From: Amphiduros pacificus
Lineage: Eukaryota; Annelida; Polychaeta; Phyllodocida; Hesionidae
Assembly (NCBI GenBank): GCA_949316495.1
Contig: OX439000.1
Coordinates: 48,339,720-48,403,719, forward strand
Length of the DNA stretch: 64,000 nt
Reading direction: 5' to 3'
The notes beneath the pieces are model-generated. The model saw only the letters and a program-made list of their open reading frames with translations. It ran no database searches and was not told where the DNA came from. Shown here piece by piece: positions 25,801 through 40,094 of the stretch. The stretch's first letter is position 1, and every line of letters begins with the position of its first letter. The translations under genes and the position numbers were made by a program.

Positions 25801-28800
25801 AACCCATTTACAGTTCTTCCTGGTTTTGAAGTGAAGAATATTTTTGTTCTCTATGCTTTTTTCCAGACCATGTTTGTGTGTGACACATATCAGAAAGAGA
25901 AAAAAAAGTGCATATTTGTATTAATGATTGAATAAAGAACATGGATCAGAGACATCGTAGACGATCTGTCTAGTAGCCATTGTTCAGTTTCCATGAGAGG
26001 AGAGTGATGGTCCAGGTTGAGTGAGTGTCCAGGTTGAAATAGGATTGACCTGTGATAATAAGGAGAGAGGTTTTGATGAGTAATCAGTTTATTATGGATT
26101 CTTCTCATTCCCCCACATCTGGTGAGTCTAGCATGTATTCTTCAGGTGCCTGAGCTTTCTGCATGTTCTTGAAAGACACTCCATTAGCAGAAAGTACTTG
26201 GCATTCACCAATAGTGAAAGTGACACCATGACTCAACGTCAATTCTCAGTGATGCAATTTATTTGCCAGGCTCACTCTTGCTTGATCAAGACGGTCCTTA
26301 ACTTGATTAAAGGTCGGTGAATCACACCTGGAGAGGGCCTCAAATCTGAGAGAGGTGAACCCGAGCCGAGGTCAGGGATCATAGAGATCAGAGCGGGACC
26401 TTTATATAGTTGATAAGGTATCTCCTCCGAGAGTCCAGACTGTGTGCACTGATCTCAAACAAACTCAATTTCGGTAGTTGTGTGTTTGTCAGGGGAAAAG
26501 CCTTATGTCTCATGTCTGATGAGAAGTGCCTGCACACAAACGACAAACTCAATTTGAAACTGCCCACATGCTTGTGTCGCCACAACAAAGAATTTACAAA
26601 TATTTGTGCAAAAGACAAATCAACTGGTTCAATTTGGAGCACAAAATCCCCATAACAGACAGGATATGAGGAATTTAGATTTCTGTTCTTGAATCTGCCT
26701 CTTTGACCTCATCTTAAATATCATGTTAGCAAACTTTAAATGGACAGAAAGGTGTACTTTATTGCGTCAAATAATTTATCATACATGTGAAAAAAAGTGA
26801 TAAAACAAGTTAGTATCTTATATCATATTTATTGATGTATTTCAATTTTGATAAGGTCTCATCGTAGGATTATATTGTAATATCAAATAAAGTAATCATT
26901 GGCATCACTCCAACCGGGTTCCATATTATGAATTCAGCCAAAAGAGAGTTGATTTTCCTTCAATTGAAAACAAGGGTATGTAGAATCTATGCTTGGCTTG
27001 GAGAGCATTGATTAATTGGACTGGGGTTTAAAGCAATCACAAAGCATTTGTAGGCTGAGGATGCGGGGAGTTTACTTTGCACAAGATGGGACAGTGCTAA
27101 TCAATGGCAGACAAATGTTTGATGAGGACTTCATCTGGTAATCAGGACCCATCCCTGCCTGCTTCAGCACCCTCCCTCTCTCCTCTCACATTTCACACAC
27201 ATCAAAAGTACATATTATTTGCAGTGCGTATTGTTCACAAGTACCTGGTGTTTACTGCAAATAAAGACAAGGAATTGTGTTTCCCAGACTGGCATTAGTG
27301 TCGTGCAGCTGCTGTCCTGCATATTGCTGACCTGCGACAAAGGAAAATGGAAACAAATGGAAACCTCTCAATCTCATCCAAATCTGTCTCTCCATTTCAG
27401 ATTAGATATTTATTTACAGCCAAAATAGTATTTATTTGCAGCTGAAATATTATCAGTATCACAATTTGTGCGTCACAAATTTTGAAGAGCTCATAAAATA
27501 GATATGAGATATTTGAATAAAATCTTGTTCTTTTCTTGCTATAAATGTTATTTTATAGACACAAACATTAAGCAAATCACATGTAGAAAAAACAAGTCGA
27601 GAAATATGCATTCAGTCAATAATAAAGCTACTCATCTGTGGAGAAATGTATTTGTGAGAGTGAACTCTGACAGGTTTATAAGGAAGGGTAACAGTTGGGC
27701 ATCTTCAAAAATTTAGATTTTTTTTCTCATATTTTTTGTTTTTCAAGAAATGACATGTTCAGCACTTCAAAATTGGTGAGGATGAGATTGTCCCAGAGAC
27801 ATTTTTGTTTGGCATTTGAGTTATGTGAAGTATGATTTGTAGTAGCATACTGAGGTGAAGTCTAAGGTTGACCACTATCATGCTATGTCATATCTGCATG
27901 TAAATATTTGCACTATCTTGTTACTCGGCTAGCCACAGCACTTGCTATGAGACTACCTTCCTTAGATGTGTTAACTGCCAATTATTTATTATCCTCTATG
28001 CTGTGTCTAAAATGATATTGATATCATAAGAATATGATTTTTATGACTGAATGTACACATGACGTCAAGGTCATATTTATGCAGGTAGCACAGCATGATA
28101 GGTCTAGCTTCTAGATGTAGTATTTGATTCCAAAAGATACACATGTATATTGGAATGAACTTTATGATCGGTAGATAAGTTCCTGTCTGATATAACATTG
28201 CCTGAAGAATGTATATAGTGTACAAATATACACAGTTAGTATCTTGTAAACTTCCAAGGATGAAAATATTCCTATTTACTCAGCTATATTTGAAACGACC
28301 TTGTGCAAGGAAATATACATCGTAAGCTATATGTGCTTTATGGTACATTTATTGAGTGTTCCAATCTTGATTTCCAAATAAAACACAAACAGAAGAACAA
28401 GTTTACACTTCACAACAATATCCACATGTATACTTTTCTTATAGTTTCCTTTCAGCTGATAAAGTCTCAGTCAGTCCTTGTGGACCCAGGCAGTATTTAA
28501 AAGGTTCCAGTGGAAACATTACAATGACAGTATGCTCCCCCATGTCCACAATAGTGGGGTATCATTTCATTGATGTACATGATCTACAGGTCCAGAGAAT
28601 AGCAATCTTACAATGTATGCAGGCACATCCCATAGTATGCTGCCATTTCTCTCATCAGAGGTGCCAGGGAGAAGCTGTTATTTTGGGTGAAAGAAAGATG
28701 CAAGTGCCACCCTAGTGTATTGTCTGCAATTGAAATAGCTCTATGTTGCACAATGATGGATCCCTATTTGCTAAATTTAATTTTGCAAGTTTGTGAGAGT

Positions 28801-30499
28801 TCTGAAAATGAGAGCCAAACATGAATGTTAAGGTGACATTTTTAGATGATCTCATACTGAATTTATATATGTTCATATATCGATTACTGACACAACAATA
28901 AATGATTGGCCCACACTGGCCCAGAAGCTAGGGAAAAAGGGGTCTGGGCTACAGGGCAAGCATTAATGTTGAGGTCTGGCATATCTTGACCTATTTGTGA
29001 ACCTTATCCTTCCCAGGATATATTTTACAGTTCCTTGCGGATTATCAACCTCTAATGCTGCGGGAAATCAAAGGGATTTATAGATTTTTATCAAATCCAT
29101 GTTATTATCCTAATACTCTTATGCTGATCAGGATTATCTACTTACATACAATAATCTCACAACAAATATGAAAGTATATATGGATATAAATTTAGGCTGA
29201 ACCTTTTCCAAAATTGCCAGATGTACATACCTAAGTTCCATTTTAGATGAAAAACATGATTGAATAGATATTGATTTTCTCAATTTCATCTCATATGTCT
29301 CTTTAACACATGTAATGGCCACAAATGTACAGTTAATTATGCTATAAGAGGCCGGGACATGGCTTTTCCTTTCCATTTGTATCTGAAATACCACACAATA
29401 ATGCATCCCTCGGGAACAATATCACAGTGCGTGTAATAGGGCAGCATCATGTGACACAACTAGATAATGCCTCTGACATGCTGCGGGGAAGTATATTAAC
29501 CGTGGTTAACCCCAGCATGGCAAACTGGGCTGCAGTTCATAAGCGTTAACCCCCAATTTCTAGGCCATTGTTATAGATAGATCTATGTCTCAGTGTGCTA
29601 AAAATGCTCAGATCTTTTTAGACTAAAGAAAATGTTTATAAGATACTTCCTAAAAGTACTCAGCTGAATGAGTTGATTTCATAGATATCATGTTTAATTG
29701 AAGTTTGTAACAAAGCAAGAAGTGCGAGGGAATCTTAATTAGGACCACGGTAAAGTTACACATAATTTAAATGAGATTAACAAAGCCTATATGGCAGTAT
29801 GACCTTGGATCAGTTTTCTTGTGCTCTATGGGGGATGGTGGTATGAAGACATGAATCAGTGTGACAGCTATTGTGGAGGGTAGATAGCATCATGACAAGG
29901 TCCTCACCTCTGAGCTGATGAAGAAACCTACTTCCTATCATCCACACCTCGCTATACACAGAGGCTGAACAAATAGCACCACATTATATCCAGTTTCTAC
30001 AGAATAATATGGCTTATTTCTTTGTGAGGATATATATATATATTCGGCAGGGCTCACATATCATGTTTATAAATATGCATATATGAAGCAGGCTTGACCT
30101 GTCTTCTGAATTAAAGTGGTTTTATGAATTAGATTATGTCTCAGTATTTGCTTGGTTTGGGGAATCAGATTCTTGATGATGGGGTTGACCTTTGACACAG
30201 ACGTAGCTTTTGTGACTATGAGATCATGCTGATGCACAAAATTGAGGAATATATAGAATAAAAGACATGTTAAATAACACATATGACCTAAAATTACATC
30301 ATTCCTTTAATGTTATTTATCTATTCATAGTTTTTCAACATTAGTTCACAAACGAGGAATTAATTACCAATTAAACCCAAAAATCTATATTGATGTGCAT
30401 AAATATGATTAAATGAGACCATTGCATAACCTTGTTGTGATAGTCATTTGTGACTATACAATGCCACGCAACAGCTATACATGACTATAAATCACGCAA
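25801..30499. other. MCC intron 1, unannotated stretch
   Basis: No exon, RNA gene or terminal-repeat element was recognised. A segment near 28908-28960 (CACTGGCCCAGAA) shares a short motif with 10215-10230 and may be another dispersed repeat. Confidence 0.45.
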
Positions 30500-30550
30500 G
30501 GATCATGCTTGATCTTGTTGGGTTACACTAATGTGTGACCAGATTTGTGT
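30500..30550. repeat. Dispersed TGTGACC repeat, end fragment
   Basis: The sequence AATGTGTGACCAGATTTGTG followed by TTTGGCTTGAACTG resembles the GTTTGGCTC end seen at 42630, 39600 and (reversed) 43577. It is immediately followed by a 26-bp tandem repeat that expands this same end. Confidence 0.35.
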
Positions 30551-30654
30551 TTGGCTTGAACTGTTTAAAGCTGTGCTTGGCTTCAGTTGTTTACAGTTGT
30601 GTTTGGCTTCCGTTGTTTACGGTTGTTTTTGGCTTGAACTGTTTACAGTTGTGG
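30551..30654. repeat. Tandem repeat, 26-bp unit, 4 copies
   Basis: Units begin TTGGCTTGAACTGTTTA, TTGGCTTCAGTTGTTTA, TTGGCTTCCGTTGTTTA and TTGGCTTGAACTGTTTA. The array grows out of the end of a dispersed repeat. Confidence 0.85.
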
Positions 30655-33600
30655 AGATTTTGCTGGAATGCCTCCATATGTTGTCATTATGAGATATGCA
30701 GAGAACTATTGCTGGCATGGCAGGTAAATGCTTGATGACTGACCGGACCATCTGCACAGCTCAGCTTTATCATGTTTATGGCAAATTTGATTGCCTGATC
30801 AGCGGGGTGGCCTTCTCCTTTATAATCTTTACACCACATATTATGGCAGCTACTGGCATAAAACCGCCACAGGCCTTTTTATATGGTCCATTTTAAGCAG
30901 TCAAATATTGTCATAAGATGTGATTTGCATGACCATACTAGAGTGGGCAATGGCAAGGCCCAATTTCTCATCAGACCCCTGGCAAATTGATGGCTGTATA
31001 TTGGGTTATCGCAGGGTAGATTGATGGCGTGTGGATTGGCATGGCACACTTTGTGAATATCATCATCAGCAAACAAATGGGGGAATGATCCCTAATGTTT
31101 ACAGATCCAAATCATGATGTTATTATACAAGCACATGATGATATTCTCAATGGATCGTATTTGGAATTGGTGAGAAAAAAAATAATGATGATGCCACACT
31201 AATCATCTAACTAGCCCGAGACCCCTTTGCAATTAGTCACCTTTCTTTTTTGTTTGATGTTAAAAAATCCATTTGTGGGAATATCAAGGCAGATTTATGG
31301 CCGTTTATGTACAGATATGTGACGATGGGTATTGGCATTGCCTCGCCATTTATAAGAGAAAGGAGGCAGATGAGAGGTAGTGTTGGTAGTGCGTGAATAT
31401 CACTCTGACAGCCACCCATAAAATAATGCTATGATCAGATGGGGCATGTCGATAACAGACATTATTTAGCATCTTCAGGACTGTTTCAGTGTGTGCCATG
31501 ATGGATAAAACATGACTGAAGATAAAAGACTAGTCTGCATGGTGAGTAAGCGGGTATGAGTAGCTTAGGGGAAGCAAGGGAATAAGGGCACAGACTGATT
31601 GATATCAATCAATGAGCAATTTGCTTCTACTTGGAAATGTTCAGCACCCATTCTTACAAACAGTTTGGAATAAAGAGTCCAAATGGCTAACATGAGAACC
31701 ACTGCTTTTCACTTTGTCTGCATAGAAGGTTTTATTCATTTTATATTTCAAAATTAAATTTAATTATAAAAAAAATCTATCATTGAGTGGGTAATAATGA
31801 TGTGAAAATAAAACGAGGACTCCAATCGATTTGTTGATAGAGGAGTGCTGTATGGAATAAAATTCACATGTATACAGGGTTAGCGTTTACAAGTTTTTGA
31901 TATGATATATGGATCAGGTGATAATATGTGGTGTAAAAGGTGTTTTGTGTATTCTTGGCATTTATGTGAAGTGCAATTCCATCAGATTTGACAAAATGTG
32001 AGGCAAATTGACATCAAGGATCATGCAACATTGTGTGACACGCTCCAATATATTGTCCAAGAGCCCTATAAGAGTTATGACTCAAAGATTCCAAGCCATT
32101 TACAAGGTATTGAAAATTAATCACTTTTGTCATGTTGATTTCCATTTTACAGATTTGACTTTCAAGTTTTGAAGAATTTTCTATTATTTTCAGATTTATT
32201 GATGTATTTTTATCATGCACTCAATTAGTTTTTTTATCCTGTGTACGACAATGGTTTTCCACTTTTGTAAATTGGGAAATTACATGACAAAACTATTAAA
32301 AACAATGTGCTATAAATCTTGAATAAAACTTGAGATTTAATTGAATTCATGAAATTCAATTGGTTTGTCCTAATGTCACTAATTAGGTTTTTATCAAGAT
32401 TTATTGGTTTCCGTAAAAAAGCGCGAATGTTTTTCTATCAATCACCAAGGGTTTGTGAGTCATTTCATCTATATAATGACAGTTAATGAATTAGGGGGCT
32501 GACTTGGGGAAATGTGAAATTTATAGCTCTATTTTTATAAAACAGTAAAAAAAATTCAGCAAAGGTTTGATGATTTTAGGTTAGGCAACTGCTTCACAAA
32601 TCATTGTGAATTTGTTGGAGTCATCATATAGGGATAAATCTGTGACAAATTGAAACTTTGTTATTTTTTGGTTATTCTGAATCCATTATATGAAGTTGAC
32701 TCAGATGTTTGACAATATGTGATTCGCTTTATATGAGAACATTGAAAATTTTCAATTGCCAAAAAGTTTTGTTGACATTTGCCTTTACTATATTTAGCTC
32801 ATTTAATCAATCTTTGACTGCTATTGTTGCTCATCTGATATTGCAGAAACACTTCAATTCATGTCATTGAGTTGCAGATTTGTAACAAATAAAATGAAAG
32901 GCACATTATGAATCATATCCATAGCATTAATGCACAATCTTGGGACTTCCTATGAGTTGCAGATAAAATGTTTATTTTAGCGCACAATTGGTGAAATTTG
33001 ATAAAAAAACGTTTGATTCTCTCATGCCTCTGTAAGGTGAAACCCAGTGTCTTCAATTTCAATGAATATTGAATAAGGGGCACATGTTCTTTGAGCATTC
33101 AATTTCACACACAACAGTGAATGGGGTGAACTAACGGCACAGGTTAAATATTTAAACAAGATAAGCTTTTTACTTGATATGTGAAATACGAACTTCAGAA
33201 TAAAAATGAATATGTTCAATGCAATTTCATGCTGAGAACCAACCTTTCACAAAATTAAACCATTCACAAAATTAAATTCTTTTATCAGGAAGTTTTCCGG
33301 ACCCTGATTTCAAAGTTAAACCATATACTTTAATGTAGTATAACATTTTATGTTTGAGAAACTAATAGCATTTTTTTGCAAAAAAAGGATAATTGGTCTC
33401 TTCTTGCAGAGACGTAAAGATGCTCTAAAGTGATGTAAACACTCTCAGCATAAAGCTTTTGTTAAAAATCTCACTATAATATTACCAAGATATGATGAAA
33501 GGAATGTTGTATGTCACATGATTCAGAGCATTTATTCTGTGCAAACAAACAGTGAATGAAGGACTTGACAAAGTGGAGATGTGAAGATCAAGCCTTTCAA

Positions 33601-34829
33601 GGCAGCCAGTTTTTGTGGTGTGATGGTGTTGACTTCTGCTAAAAGATTGTGTTTAACTTTGCAGGTTCACAAAGTGTTATTTATACTCCCAAGTTGGTTG
33701 TGGAGTACTTTGTGTGATATAGAACAAAACTACAGAAGGAAAAGAATCTTCACTAGAAAATAGCATGGATGTGATAGATGTGGAGTGGAATTCTCTGATT
33801 CATATTCATAAAAAAAATAAAAGCTTATTTTACAAAGCAAATTGGCAGCAATTTCAATAAATATACTCATTTTTATCTGTCATTTTATAGTGTTGAATAC
33901 ATGAGCATTGCAAGAATGAAGAGTATAAAAAGTGACAGTGAAGATGAATTTAGAAGGTTATCATCATCGTATTATCGCCTTGGAGCTTTCCATGCCCTTG
34001 GGCTTACAATCGGGTTGTCAGCTTATCAAATGTTTGATGAATGAAAAGCCTGAGAGTGAATGTGTTCTGCATATTAAAACTGGTTTGGAAGCATGCTGTG
34101 ATCATATTTTTGGAATGGTATGTCTAGAGTGGTAGTGGAAATAGGATTTACAAATGTTTGATTACTTGTAACAGTGTTGGCTTGAGAGCCACATCTTGAG
34201 GGAGGGTTCATATATACATTATTGATAATGTTGATCACATGGAGAGTACCTCAATGACCCAGATACAATATTCCTCACAGGGGAAACGTTATAAATAGAG
34301 ATGGCACGAAGGCAGGAAATGCTCAAAGATGTAGAAAATTGTCTTTGGAAGCATGGAAAGGAGAAAAAATTGGGGTATGATCCCTAGGGATGTAGTGTGA
34401 ATGTTTGAGTGTTATCTGGGCTGATGTAAGGGAGGGTGTGGCGCCATTGTGGTGTGTGGCAGTGTCATTATTTTCCCGTTCTATCCCAGCCTGCCGATGT
34501 CTGCCGATGGTGGAGGAGATATCGGTGCTTGATACCCATAGCCTATCTACCATTGTACCGCTGCCAGCAACTATACATGATGTATCAATACATCCACACA
34601 CCCCCAAGCCATTATTATGCTGGCCACAATTAAAACACCTCTCACTCCAAATACCCCATTTTCTACCTGGGATAATGTAGAGTTTTTTTCCTCTCCAGTT
34701 AATATAAGTAGTGAAAATACATTGTGTAGATGTACTTATTGGGACCTGTATGTAATCTGTTCTTGACATATTTGAGATTATCATGATTTGCTGAGAGGTG
34801 CAGCAAAATTTTATGTTTCATCTATCAGT
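30655..34829. other. MCC intron 1, unannotated stretch with a possible regulatory segment
   Basis: No exon was recognised. The part at about 30650-31450 is rich in homeodomain/Hox-like words (TTTATGGC, CATAAAACCGCC, TTTATGGCCG) and an octamer-like ATTTGCAT at about 30924-30931. It is less AT-rich than its flanks, as conserved enhancers often are. This is inference only. Confidence 0.35.
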
Positions 34830-34930
34830 TAGACCCAAACATGTATTAGGTCACAAGTAAATGTGACCCAATAAAGCCATGCATGGTCATCAACATGGTC
34901 ATTAACCAATCAGGTACAGCTGTTGGGTTG
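34830..34930. repeat. Dispersed TGTGACC/GGTCACA repeat copy (reverse)
   Basis: In reverse complement it reads CATGGCTTTATTGGGTCACA, then TTGTGACCTAATACATG, then TTTGGGTCTAAC, which parallels 42570-42640. Boundaries are approximate. Confidence 0.4.
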
Positions 34931-37900
34931 CATAATAAATATCTTGAGCTTATAGCTTGAATACCTTGTACGTATACCATGTGCATCACACAATATGGCT
35001 GTATGTGACCTTATTTGTTAAAAATCATGATATCAAACAAATGCTTGGTGCAAACTGTGTGAAGAGGAAGAAAAATAAGGTAAAACTCTCGACTGAGTAT
35101 GGAAGAAAGCTTTTTGCAGAATAAGATTTTTTCCCAACTATGTCTGGAACAAATGCCTTGGAGTTATTACTGCTGAACATGACCACACAGATAGAGATAG
35201 CACTAAGGTGCAGCTTTAGTCATGAAATATGAATAGTGATTTGTATCATTAGCCTGATTAGGTTGGCAGTGTCAAGCCGGGAAGACCTCCACCATCAGAC
35301 ATGGCAAAATCTCTCTACTCCCTGGCATCAGTCAAATTCATTAAACATCTCCTACTGTATGCAAGTCCTTCTTGGTCTGGGCCCATTTTTTGTCCAAGTC
35401 CTTGACAGTTAGGTGTTCTGAATCAAGTGTGGTATGTTTTCACAGGAAAGCAAACTAAGAAATGGAGGCCATTGGCAGAGAGTTTGGTGGGTGAGGAGCT
35501 GAATGTGCCTGCCATTGATTTGCACACCGTGCCTTATGTTGGTTCCAGACGCCACACATGTTTGTATAATATTGGCCTGATCAGTTGGAATATGAGGAAC
35601 TGTTGCTAAGTCTTTGTGAACAGTTGTCTTGATTTGCTTTGTTTACCTGTCTGCCTCAACAAGCTGAAGTAATCTTGTTCACCTCATGGTCACATTCCTG
35701 GTAAATTATCAAAAGAAAAAGACCAAAATATATGATATTAATTCAATGAAATATTTGTAATGTTTTCATGTACAACATTCTGATTATTGAATCTTATCTG
35801 AATCTTTAAAAAATAATCTGAATCTCTAATGGTTAAATACAACACATTTTCATTATTTACAGAGGAAAATAGATTAGTGGTTTGATGTTGCTTCTATCTG
35901 CATATTAAATCATTGATGTTCAGCATAGAAAGAGGCAGCTACTAATCATGGTAATGGCAACTCTCAGCTGAGGAAATGACGACAAAATATCACAAAGAAT
36001 ATCTATTTTCAGATCTTACCTATCAGCTACTTGTTCTGAGCAAGATTGCTCACAGTCTCACAGGCATTTCATATATTAAATGACAGGACTTTAATTTGGC
36101 CACCATATAGAGATCAGTAAGCATCCAGAGAACACCTTCTATTCTTTACATTGGTTTCGTTTTAGTAGATATATTTCTTGTTTATGGTATGGAAACTTGT
36201 TTCGGAATTGCTGTGTATTTTTTACATTTTTCATTTTCCTGCAAACAATCCAGTTATAAAAGTATCTGCATGTTTTCCTTTTTCGTGGCATGGCTGCAGT
36301 GGGAATTGCAAGTAAAGCCCCACGTGTGTTTTTTTGAGTGGGGAAAATAATGTAATAATGTGTGGTACATGAGAGGATGGCAGTGGAGGTGAAAGTCCTG
36401 GGAAATCAGCTTATGGGTCTCCTGGTAGAGTCCCCTTCAGTGGCCATACTTCACATGGCCTTAACTCCCATTGTGAAAACTAAGCTTATGTTCCAACCAA
36501 ATCCCCCAGCAGTAAAGCAGGCTAAATCATGCAAGACTTCAGTGGCAATTTGCATCATCACCTTTCTGTCCCCGATAAAAAATCTGACTATTATTATCTT
36601 GGAATAGACTCATTGCCATCATCTTGTTTCGGCAAATGAGGAAATATTTGAAAATGGGAACAATTTGCAAACACGTAAAGTAAACAGCAGTTATCATTTA
36701 TCTGTTTCTAACATTTTGCAGCCTGGTTACATTTTGTGACACACTTATTTAATGGTTTATTGCTTGTTGGATGTCAGTGTGGTGACTTATCAGGCGATTA
36801 CATGAGACAAGATGAAGAATAATTTCCCGCTGTTTCATCATGCATACCAATTATTGGAGTTTTACGTTTCCCATTTCTTGCATCTTTTTTTATAGTAGAA
36901 AGGAAATTGTGTCAGTCGATAACATTTCTTTATTGCTTTTGTGCAAATCATCATGCCATAAGTTGCACAATTTAAGATATATGGGCATGTTTTATTTGTA
37001 TTACTTGACACTTATTGTTTCCAATTCAATGTGGCCTAATATTGGCCTAATGATATACTGATGTTGTTGCAATATCTTTTCAAACGTAATACCTGTGTCA
37101 CTCGTTTCATGTTCAGTTGAGGGCACGATCCAATGACACCTGTTGGGGGGAAAAAGGTTTCCTGTTTCTAACATTTATATAGACATCAATAAGAGTAATG
37201 GAAGGTAAGGTACTGTAAGCAACAATGAGTCAAGGTAATAAATAATCATTACTTGTTGAGGGTGTGGTGTGGCAGCCATGGAGTGTGCTTCTTTCTGGTC
37301 CATGGCTGTTTGACCATGTAGAATTCAACCTTGCCACATACACCTGCCTGTAAAGTCTCAAGGGTCCTGCTGGATACAGGGGGCACCCTCTATAACCCCA
37401 ACAAAAAAACCCGGCTGTTTCTACCACCCTGTGCCTGGCTGCTGTTCCTGCAGGAATTGGCCTGTTTCTGAAGATCGCTTGTAAAAAACGCAAGGCGAGA
37501 CTGGGAGATGATGTTAGTGTGTCAGATATAAGAGGAGGTAGGTGTCAGCAGAAGTAGCTTTCTTCATCTGTTTCGTGTCAAAGTCAGGATCAAGTAGTGG
37601 ATAACTACTCTGCAGTGGCTTTCCACATATTGCAGCCTCCCTTTTTAAAAAAATGTGGAGCTTGAAAAAGTTGGGGATCTCCTGCATATTTCATCCAGAC
37701 TGATATATCTTGTTGCTCTGGAATGAATTCATACTCAGGATTATCAGAGTTGTCATGTTTTTTTAACCTGTGTAATTTATTATGCTTATAGACCAATGCT
37801 AATAATCAAACTTAATAATTTTACTGAGGAATAATCAGGTTTAGGATTGTGCAATATTGAGATATTAAACATGGTTAACATTAATTGGTCAGCAATCTCA

Positions 37901-39040
37901 AGAATGCATCCTTTCATAACTAATTTAAATCATTGATTAGTAATCATACTACTAGTTCTGAGAAGCTCAAGAGCGCTTCTGGTTAAATCATGCGGAGGCT
38001 GTATAGGAAGAATGACAAGCTCGATGTTATATGATTTATTTTTCTGTGAAAACTGAATATTCATGTGGATATAAATTACTATGGCAGAAATATGATATCA
38101 TTGGCAGTACATCAGCGTGGTCAGTGTCAACTGACCAGTGAGTGATGTGATATGTATAGGACATATCTAATGTTATCACTCCAGGAACTAGTCATGCCTG
38201 GTGGAAAACAATGCAAACTTATGTGGAATAAAGCTGATTAAATATAAAATTTAAAATGCTTTGTAGTTTTGATACTATGTTATTGTATATTTGTCAACAT
38301 TATGATGTTAGAGATGCAGGTTTTAATGCATTGTGTGGTGTTGTGATGGCTTGATGGCAGTATAGTATATATGAGAGGAGATGTTGGTATAATGAGGAGA
38401 AGATGTGTGACAGGTTGGTGAGAATGTGACTGTCAGATATTACATGCATTCTATGCTAAGCTTCACGGTGTTCATTGACAAGATGGGAGGTCTGGAGCAT
38501 CACCAGCCCTCAGGCTAAATGTTTGCAGCCGTCATACAACATCAAGCGATGTGAGCAAATCCATAAATTTAATATGTCCACAGGCATACAAGGACTTTTT
38601 ATTTAGTCCCATCTATTGAAAAGAATCTTTGGAAAGATTACAATCTTGATAAAAAAAAAGAAAAAAAAACATCTTGTGAGAAAAGATTCATAATTATTAT
38701 AAATGCTTTTTAACATTTTAACAAGCATGTGGCTACAGAATGAGGAGGTGCTATGGTTTGAAGGTGTGATGGATGACACTTTGCTTTGTGGCAGACCTGT
38801 GAGACAAAGTGAAAGCCTCCCCTTGACTTGCACCCACTGAGTGTTCAATCCCCTTGCAGTTATAGTGGAAATCGCTCAGCAAGGTCAATATGGGTTATCA
38901 TGGGGCCAGCCTGCTATTTGGCCATACTTAAATATTAGAAATGGGGTCACACAGTGGCATTAAGTGAACACATTGGGCCACACCTGATATCAACAAATAG
39001 AGTCACGCAATAGTCATCATGAACATATTAAGGTCCTGCT
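34931..39040. other. MCC intron 1, unannotated stretch
   Basis: No exon or structured element was recognised. Only chance frames under 90 codons and simple A/T runs (for example 38647-38670) are present. Confidence 0.45.
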
Positions 39041-39358
39041 TTAACCCCTAACGGACGGGAAGGACGGCAACATCCACCACCGGTAACGGACGGGAGGGAT
39101 GTTGACGTCCCCATTGTTCTGGCTTGAAGACGTCATTTGTAACATTCTGAAGGGCTGCAACTTGTTACAATGTAATCTCAGTTTAATGACGTCAGACTGA
39201 CTGGATCATGAACTTTGACTTCAGTACTTCATTAAGAAAATTTAGTAACCATGGTTATAAATTTTATAAATTTAGTATGTGGATACACTAGTCCAGACAA
39301 AAATTGGTTAGTCCAGCCAATCAACAAAATTTAGATAGCCTAGTCCCTTAGGGGTTAA
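39041..39358. mobile_element. piggyBac-type MITE with TTAA target site
   Basis: A 310-bp element (39045-39354) is flanked on both sides by TTAA, the target duplicated by piggyBac transposases. Its ends are inverted repeats, CCCCTAACGGAC at the left and CCCCTAAGGGAC (complement) at the right, 11 of 12 alike. It has no transposase frame, so it is non-autonomous. Inside, ACGGACGGGA recurs near the left end. It lies in MCC intron 1 about 1 kb before the splice-acceptor array. Confidence 0.72.
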
Positions 39359-39539
39359 CTATTTGCTCACCAATAGTTTTAATTCAATAGGAAAAATCTA
39401 TGTGTTTTGTGAATTTGGTCACTTTAGACATTAGAACCAGACATCTATTGGGCAAAAGAAAAAAAACATGTTGCAATATAAGTTGACTTATGATGATATG
39501 CATGACTTATTCTGTTCACAGAACAATTGTTTTGCCTGA

Positions 39540-39625
39540 TATGGTTATACATACTTTAAGCATGTCACAGTTTGGTCATGCTTTGATGTTACCAGATTGA
39601 TGTTTGGCTCAAACTTTAAGATAGT
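39540..39625. repeat. Dispersed TGTGACC-type repeat, diverged copy
   Basis: Contains AGTTTGGTCATGC and ends GATGTTTGGCTCAAACTTTAA, resembling the 3' end of other copies of the family in this window. Old, with approximate boundaries. Confidence 0.35.
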
Positions 39626-40094
39626 TTTCAGTTCTCATCTGGCCATAGGTGTGTTATTTGAAGCAGTCAGAGCATGTTACATTCTGGATGTGTGGTATTG
39701 GTATTGGTGATATTCCATTATCCTAGTTCTTGTGCCTCCGAGACATATTTGTACTCCTTATCGCACAAAGAAGCTCTTAAAAGGGACATTTTATATATTT
39801 CATTTCATGAACATGGGCAGATTTTTTCTCTCATAACTCTTTTAAATGCTATCACTGTCTTACTCTCATTTGTAAGTCTTTTGAGCAAAAAAATATTGAT
39901 GAAAATATGTGTAAGTGTAGATTAACATGATTTTATTTTAGATATTTCCTCTTTAAATTAAGGTTAGGGCAAAAGAAATCAGAGTGATTTTGTCTCCTAA
40001 ACATCCTGATTATACATGTATTACACAGTAGTGATTTTTTCACATATAATTTTGATAAAATGCAAAAAATGATGAAGTCATTCATTAAAATACA
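39626..40094. other. MCC intron 1, last unique stretch before the array
   Basis: Plain AT-rich intron sequence. The array starts with a truncated unit at about 40095. The short plus-strand frame at 39674-39925 is not recognised. Confidence 0.45.

Noticed and set aside
24561-25829. 422-codon plus-strand frame of ILSACTAVL repeats
   Set aside because: By-product of a 27-bp minisatellite in an intron. Antisense and other frames are open too, and the composition is implausible for a protein without further support.
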